Source of the DNA: Minwuiaceae bacterium
Lineage (GTDB): Bacteria > Pseudomonadota > Alphaproteobacteria > Minwuiales > Minwuiaceae
Direction: 5' to 3'
NCBI GenBank assembly: GCA_028278525.1
Contig: JANQEE010000050.1
Location: 46,079-110,078 of the forward strand
DNA length: 64,000 bases
Part shown: positions 63,189 through 64,000 of the stretch, piece after piece
Layout: each line of letters opens with the position of its first letter
Position numbering within the stretch: the stretch's first letter is position 1
Translations under genes and position numbers: made by a program
The notes under the pieces: model-generated
Told to the model about the DNA's origin: nothing
The model's input: only the letters and a program-made list of their open reading frames with translations
The model's database searches: none

Positions 63189-64000
63189 TTAGCGTGATGT
63201 AGTGTCGCCCAAACCCTGAATAATCTCAGCGATCGGCCCAAGAAGTTCGAAATTCGGTTCTTCGCTCAATGTTTCGCAAGCCTCAAGGTAGTCACGACAA
63301 AGCGCACCCACTACCTGCATGTGAGCGGCCGGCAATGCAATGAAAGCCGGCCTCAGGACCCCAATCCCTTCTTCGAAGACCCCCGTAGCTTCGACGATTC
63401 TCTCAAGGCCTACTAGAACAGACCCTAGTGTGCCTAGAGAGGTCGCCAAGTCAGGCCGGAACGCGTTCGGGTGAGACGCAGCGAGATCGCGGTAGATCGT
63501 CACCGCCTCCTCGGCCGCCGCAAGCGCCTCCTCCCGACGCCCGAGGCCGCTTAGGAAGCCCGCCAGGTTGTTCAGCGACGTCGCCAAGTCGGGACGGTAC
63601 GCGTCCGGGCGCGACGCAGCAAGCGCACGGTAGATCGTCACCGCCTCTTCGGCGGCCGCAAGCGCCTCCTCCCGGCGCCCGAGGCCGCTCAAGCGGTTCG
63701 CCAGGTTGCTCAACGACATCGCCAGGTCGGGACGGAACGCGTCCGGGTGCGACGCAGCGAGCGCGCGGCGGATCGTCATTGCCTCCTCGGCGGCCGCAAG
63801 CGCCTCCTCCCGGCGCCCGAGGTCGCTCAAGCGGTTCGCCAGGTTGTTCAGCGACGTCGCCAAGTCGGGACGGAACGCGGCCGGGCGCAACGCAGCGAGC
63901 GCGCGGCGGATTGTCATTGCCTCCTCGGCGGCCGCAAGCGCCTCCTCCCGGCGCCCGAGGTCGCTCAAGCGGTTCGCCAGGTTGTTCAGCGACGTCGCCA
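63189..64000 (-). CDS. Tetratricopeptide-repeat protein, C-terminal part (5' end outside window)
   Basis: The frame is open to the window edge and belongs to a larger TPR protein of kinesin-light-chain type. Four units of 46 residues (consensus LATSLNNLANRLSDLGRREE then ALAAAEEAMTIRRALAASHP and DAFRPD) are followed by a degenerate unit and a 60-residue non-repeat tail. An apparent start at 63968 is only a TTG codon within a repeat. Function unknown; such proteins often pair with CHAT proteases or NTPases, none of which is visible here. Confidence 0.85.
   Translation of the reverse strand, partial: ATSLNNLANRLSDLGRREEALAAAEEAMTIRRALAALRPAAFRPDLATSLNNLANRLSDLGRREEALAAAEEAMTIRRALAASHPDAFRPDLAMSLSNLANRLSGLGRREEALAAAEEAVTIYRALAASRPDAYRPDLATSLNNLAGFLSGLGRREEALAAAEEAVTIYRDLAASHPNAFRPDLATSLGTLGSVLVGLERIVEATGVFEEGIGVLRPAFIALPAAHMQVVGALCRDYLEACETLSEEPNFELLGPIAEIIQGLGDTTSR
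63450..64000 (-). repeat. Tandem 138-bp coding repeats (four copies in window)
   Basis: Unit borders are about 64001/63864, 63863/63726, 63725/63588 and 63587/63450. DNA identity between neighbours is very high, including synonymous sites, so copies have been gained or homogenised recently. More copies probably lie beyond the window. Confidence 0.85.

Noticed and set aside
63968..63968. Start codon of the TPR protein
   Set aside because: It is a TTG (Leu) within a repeat; the frame stays open to the window edge.
63450..64000. CRISPR-like array
   Set aside because: The repeats are 138 bp, contiguous without spacers and in a TPR coding frame.

Overview
The window is a GC-rich, densely coded chromosomal segment from an alphaproteobacterium, most likely of the Rhodospirillales type. 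The evidence is gene order as well as gene content: coaBC-dut, irr next to fabA-fabB-fabI, rimP-nusA-ylxR-infB-rbfA-truB-rpsO-pnp, tsaB-rimI-fur-plsC-miaB-phoH-ybeY-corC-lnt-XRE-metK-trmB, and mutS/glnD/murJ/trpS. These are all core blocks of that class. I see no rRNA, tRNA, prophage, intact insertion sequence or CRISPR array.

Layout. 1-5.3 kb (+): end of ubiB, then coaBC, dut, an Rrf2 regulator, cysK and moeB (ubiquinone, CoA, nucleotide pool, cysteine and sulfur-carrier chemistry). 5.4-7.1 kb: a 2-hydroxyacid dehydrogenase (-) and a secreted SH3 protein (+). 7.2-9.7 kb (-): a three-gene rubrerythrin / CCG-domain Fe-S protein / DUF3501 operon behind a good sigma70-type promoter with an Irr-box-like site. 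9.9-13.2 kb: irr (-) and fabA-fabB-fabI (+) (iron control and unsaturated fatty acid synthesis). 13.3-22.5 kb (-): the transcription, translation and RNA-decay operon rimP to pnp. 22.7-33.9 kb (-): tRNA modification, SAM synthesis, envelope and lipoprotein maturation (trmB, metK, XRE, lnt, corC, ybeY, phoH, miaB, plsC, fur, rimI, tsaB). 33.9-38.6 kb: rutE-like nitroreductase, a polysaccharide deacetylase, two tandem Bax-like glucosaminidases and an Nfu scaffold. 38.7-45.6 kb: class III cyclase, Usp, DUF2333, trpS, murJ, MBL hydrolase and a tiny membrane protein. 45.6-55.7 kb: glnD, SDR, alcohol dehydrogenase, mutS and the divergent malic enzyme maeB. 55.8-64 kb: a degenerate sensor-kinase-like protein, an OlsB-type acyltransferase, small proteins, a macrodomain protein, an AmpG-like permease, an MFS transporter, an alpha/beta hydrolase and the C-terminal part of a TPR protein with near-identical 138-bp repeats.

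Most notable signals. (1) The rubrerythrin/CCG/DUF3501 operon with an apparent iron-regulated promoter is a poorly understood redox module. (2) Three long perfect palindromes (29, 35 and 25-bp arms) lie in intergenic spaces. Two of them are related, because a half copy of one sits beside the other. There is also an 85-bp dispersed-type inverted repeat. (3) One protein is built like a histidine kinase (membrane segment, PAS, coiled coil, HisKA), but the phosphoacceptor His is Asn and the ATPase domain is absent. (4) trmB has its conserved N-terminus upstream of any usable start codon in frame, suggesting a frameshift. (5) Palindromes that look like operators lie in the irr/fabA, XRE, rimP and maeB upstream regions. 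All functional calls rest on reading motifs and context; no database search was run.
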